From Streptomyces coeruleorubidus (lineage in GTDB: Bacteria; Actinomycetota; Actinomycetes; Streptomycetales; Streptomycetaceae), in the NCBI RefSeq assembly GCF_028885415.1, contig NZ_CP118527.1:1736001-1800000 (forward strand): a DNA stretch of 64,000 bases. Direction: 5' to 3'. The notes beneath the pieces are model-generated. The model did no database searches and had not been told where the DNA came from. It saw nothing but the letters and a program-made list of their open reading frames with translations. The translations under genes were made by a program, and so were the position numbers. Of this stretch, positions 61,714 to 64,000 are shown one piece after another. Within the stretch, counting starts at the first letter, position 1; each line of letters begins with the position of its first letter.

Positions 61714-61835
61714 CCGCTCCCTGAAACGTGCCTGAACATCGAAAAAGTCGTGCGACGAGCCTATCGCGCCCAGGATGCGGCTCCGTACCGGATTACCGCC
61801 CGGGGACGGCGGATTCGCGAAAGCCCGCCGCCTCG

Positions 61836-61853
61836 CCCGCCCGGAGGGGCGGG
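61836..61853 (-). terminator. Hairpin after rpsD
   Basis: CCCGCCC and GGGCGGG form a 7-bp stem with a 4-nt loop, 38 nt after the rpsD stop and before the DUF948 start. The stem is short, so this is a moderate call. Confidence 0.5.
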
Positions 61854-61890
61854 GAGACGACGGGCTGGGGTACCGCGTGCCTGCCGAGGA

Positions 61891-62505
61891 TCAGCGGGCG
61901 TAGTACTCGACGACGAGCTGCTCGTCGCAGATCACCGGGATCTCCTTGCGGTTCGGCTCGCGGTCCAGGCGGAACGCCAGGGCCTTGAGGTTCACCTGGA
62001 GGTAGCGCGGGGTCTCGCCGTCGGGGGCGAAGCCACCTTCACGGGCGATCGTGAAGAGCGTCTTCTCCTTGGAGCGCTCGCGGACCTGCACGACGTCGTC
62101 CGGGCGGACACGGAAGGAGGGCTTGTCGACCTTCTTGCCGTTGACCGCGATGTGGCCGTGGACGACCATCTGGCGGGCCTGGTAGATCGTGCGGGCGATG
62201 CCCGAACGCAGGACCAGGGCGTCGAGACGGCGCTCCAGCTCGATGATCAGGGCCTCACCGGTCTTGCCCTGGACCTTGGAGGCACGCTCGTAGGCGCGGA
62301 CGAGCTGGCGCTCGGACACGTCGTACTGCGCGCGCAGGCGCTGCTTCTCGAGCAGACGGACCTTGTAGTCCGAGTTCTGCTTGCGGCCACGGCCGTGCTC
62401 ACCGGGCGGGTACGGGCGGGCCTCGAAGTACTTGACGGCCTTCGGGGTGAGCGCGATGCCGAGGGCACGCGACTTCTTGACCTTGGGGCGGGACTGGTTC
62501 GCCAC
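61891..62505 (-). CDS. rpsD: 30S ribosomal protein S4
   Basis: S4 nucleates 30S assembly and is an RNA-binding repressor in several bacteria. The 204-residue protein has the family N-terminus [20 protein letters not shown] and the S4 RNA-binding motif [20 protein letters not shown] followed by [20 protein letters not shown]. It has no CxxC zinc knuckle, so it is the zinc-independent form. The GTG start at 62505 is preceded by a long 313-base leader. It is monocistronic, away from the main ribosomal clusters, as is known in streptomycetes. Confidence 0.96.
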   Translation of the reverse strand: MANQSRPKVKKSRALGIALTPKAVKYFEARPYPPGEHGRGRKQNSDYKVRLLEKQRLRAQYDVSERQLVRAYERASKVQGKTGEALIIELERRLDALVLRSGIARTIYQARQMVVHGHIAVNGKKVDKPSFRVRPDDVVQVRERSKEKTLFTIAREGGFAPDGETPRYLQVNLKALAFRLDREPNRKEIPVICDEQLVVEYYAR

Positions 62506-62731
62506 TGTTTCTCGTTTCCTAGTGTCGGCTTGTCAGGGTTGTGGGAGGTCGCATCCGCAGCCGGGGAAACCCACACCGTCCTGGTCCTGGCGGACCTGTG
62601 GACGGGGCGGGCAGCCGCTCCCCTGGTCTGGGCACATACGTGCAGCACGCGAGTGGCCCACCGACCGTCCCGCCGTACGACGGGTGGTGGTGGGCTGCCC
62701 GCGACACCGTTCGACGGTGCGCGACGCTCCT

Positions 62732-62757
62732 GGAGCCGGTCCCGGAGGACCGGGCTC
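62732..62757 (-). terminator. Hairpin in the 313-base gap between rarA and rpsD
   Basis: GGAGCCGGTCC and GGACCGG-G-CTCC pair over 11 bp with one bulged G and a CGGA loop, 62 nt after the rarA stop. It is probably the rarA terminator, though an S4 autoregulatory leader element cannot be excluded. The rest of 62506-62818 has no convincing gene. Confidence 0.55.
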
Positions 62758-62818
62758 CGGCCGACTGTCCCGTTCTGACTGCACGGGACGCGGCACTCCC
62801 AACGAGTTTACAGGGTGC

Positions 62819-64000
62819 TCAGGACCGCTTTCGACCGAGGTTCTTCCGGGTCCACTCGACCGCGTCCGCGTAGCGGGCCTCCGCGCCGTGCCGGGTCGGC
62901 TCGTAGTACTCGCGGTCCTTGAGGGCGTCCGGGGCGTACTGCTGGGCGGCGATGCCCTCCGGCAGGTCGTGCGGGTAGACGTAGCCCTGGCCGTGGCCGA
63001 GCTTGGTGGCGCCCTTGTAGTGACTGTCGCGCAGGTGCGCCGGGACGGGGCCGGCCAGTCCCTTGCGTACGTCCTCCAGGGCCGCGCCGATCGCGGTGGT
63101 CGCGGCGTTGGACTTGGGGGCCAAGGCGAGGGCGATGGTGGCGTGGCTGAGGGTGAGGGCGGCCTCCGGGAAGCCGATCATGGCGACTGCCTGGGCGGCG
63201 GCGACCGCGATCGGCAGCGCGGTCGGATCGGCGAGGCCGATGTCCTCGCTGGCGGAGATCATCAGGCGGCGGGCGATGAAGCGGGGGTCCTCGCCGGCCT
63301 CGATCATCCGGGCCAGGTAGTGCAGGGCGGCGTCGACGTCGGAGCCGCGGATGGACTTGATCAGGGCGCTGGCCACGTCGTAGTGCTGGTCGCCGTCGCG
63401 GTCGTACTTCACGGCGGCCCGGTCGACCGTCTCCTCCAGGGTGGTCAGGCCGATCTCGCTCTCGCCCTTGTCGAGGGCGGCTCCGGCGGCCGCCTCCAGG
63501 GCGGTCAGGGCGCGGCGGGCGTCGCCGCCGGCGATGCGCAGGAGGTGGCTCTCGGTCTCCTCGGGGAGGGTGACGGCGCCCTTGAGGCCGCGCTCGTCGG
63601 TCAGGGCTCGCTGGACGAGGCCCTTGATGTCGTCGTCCGTGAGCGGTTCGAGGGTGAGCAGCAGGGAGCGGGACAGCAGGGGGGAGATCACCGAGAAGTA
63701 CGGGTTCTCCGTCGTGGCCGCGATCAGTGTCACCCAGCGGTTCTCGACGGCCGGGAGCAGGGAGTCCTGCTGGGCCTTGCTGAAGCGGTGGATCTCGTCG
63801 AGGAAGAGGACGGTCTCCTTGCCGTACCCGCCGGAGGCGCGGCGGGCGCCGTCGATGACCGAGCGGACCTCCTTGACGCCCGCGGTGATCGCCGACAGTT
63901 CGACGAAGCGGGCGTTGGTGGCCTTGGAGACGACGTACGCCAGCGTGGTCTTGCCGGTGCCGGGCGGGCCCCAGAGGATCACCGAGGAGGGGCCGGCCGG
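62819..64000 (-). CDS. rarA: Replication-associated recombination protein RarA (5' end cut by window end)
   Basis: RarA (MgsA) is an AAA+ ATPase of the clamp-loader clade that acts at stalled forks. Visible are Walker [21 protein letters not shown], Walker [21 protein letters not shown], sensor 1 [20 protein letters not shown], the sensor 2 region [20 protein letters not shown] and the C-terminal tetramerisation domain. About the first 65-75 residues lie beyond 64000. The frame stays open through the end, so an internal start near 63982 is not the true one. Confidence 0.95.
   Translation of the reverse strand, partial: PAGPSSVILWGPPGTGKTTLAYVVSKATNARFVELSAITAGVKEVRSVIDGARRASGGYGKETVLFLDEIHRFSKAQQDSLLPAVENRWVTLIAATTENPYFSVISPLLSRSLLLTLEPLTDDDIKGLVQRALTDERGLKGAVTLPEETESHLLRIAGGDARRALTALEAAAGAALDKGESEIGLTTLEETVDRAAVKYDRDGDQHYDVASALIKSIRGSDVDAALHYLARMIEAGEDPRFIARRLMISASEDIGLADPTALPIAVAAAQAVAMIGFPEAALTLSHATIALALAPKSNAATTAIGAALEDVRKGLAGPVPAHLRDSHYKGATKLGHGQGYVYPHDLPEGIAAQQYAPDALKDREYYEPTRHGAEARYADAVEWTRKNLGRKRS

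Overview
This window is a high-GC actinobacterial chromosome segment, almost certainly from Streptomyces. The signs are many GTG starts (and one TTG), BldD with its c-di-GMP signature, the actinobacterial integration host factor mihF, an ECF41 sigma factor, only two in-frame TTA codons that I could find, and long-stem terminators without U-tracts. From memory, the gene order matches the region from hisG/ribH through pyr-bldD-aro to alaS/rpsD of Streptomyces coelicolor. No alignment was run. I saw no insertion sequence, prophage, CRISPR array, rRNA or tRNA.

Layout. 1-4040 (minus): an FMN riboswitch precedes ribE-ribM-ribBA-ribH, with hisE and hisG closely behind (hisG is cut by the window start). 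4200-6500 (plus): an ECF41 sigma factor, an array of about 18 copies of a 21-bp repeat, an ECF41-type promoter and an NAD(P)-binding oxidoreductase. 6500-13660: a ROK regulator divergent from an MFS transporter with a palindromic operator between them, a uracil-type permease, an anchored GH6 protein with a TTA codon, a DUF5995 protein and a frameshifted two-TM protein. 13660-20300: lysine 2-monooxygenase-like and 5-aminovaleramidase-like genes, a small secreted protein with a TTA codon, an MFS transporter, an Lrp regulator and a CAT-type amino acid permease, together a plausible lysine-use island. 20450-27060: a GNAT protein, a GuaB1-type GMP reductase, a barstar-like protein, a SorC regulator, rpe and an MMPL transporter.

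27040-47150 (mostly minus): rsmB and fmt; a small HTH protein on plus; then priA, metK, coaBC, rpoZ, gmk, mihF, pyrF, pyrD, carB, carA, a PH-like membrane protein, pyrC, pyrB and pyrR. The pyr genes overlap or nearly touch, and the pyrR leader carries a PyrR-binding-loop-like sequence next to its Shine-Dalgarno. 47300-47990: bldD (plus) with a promoter overlapped by a BldD-like box, separated from nusB by two very strong hairpins. 48000-57620 (minus): efp-nusB, an M24 peptidase homologue with altered metal ligands, a Pro/His-rich P-loop protein, aroC-aroK-aroB, a decayed gene fragment, aroE and mltG. 57700-64000 (minus): ruvX, alaS, two small conserved proteins, rpsD and rarA (cut by the window end).

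Most of the window is conserved core metabolism. The less ordinary parts are the ECF41/minisatellite locus, the DavB/DavA lysine module, the two TTA-containing exported proteins, the 3-codon minicistron in front of pyrD, the degenerate M24 peptidase, and two frameshifted or decayed genes.
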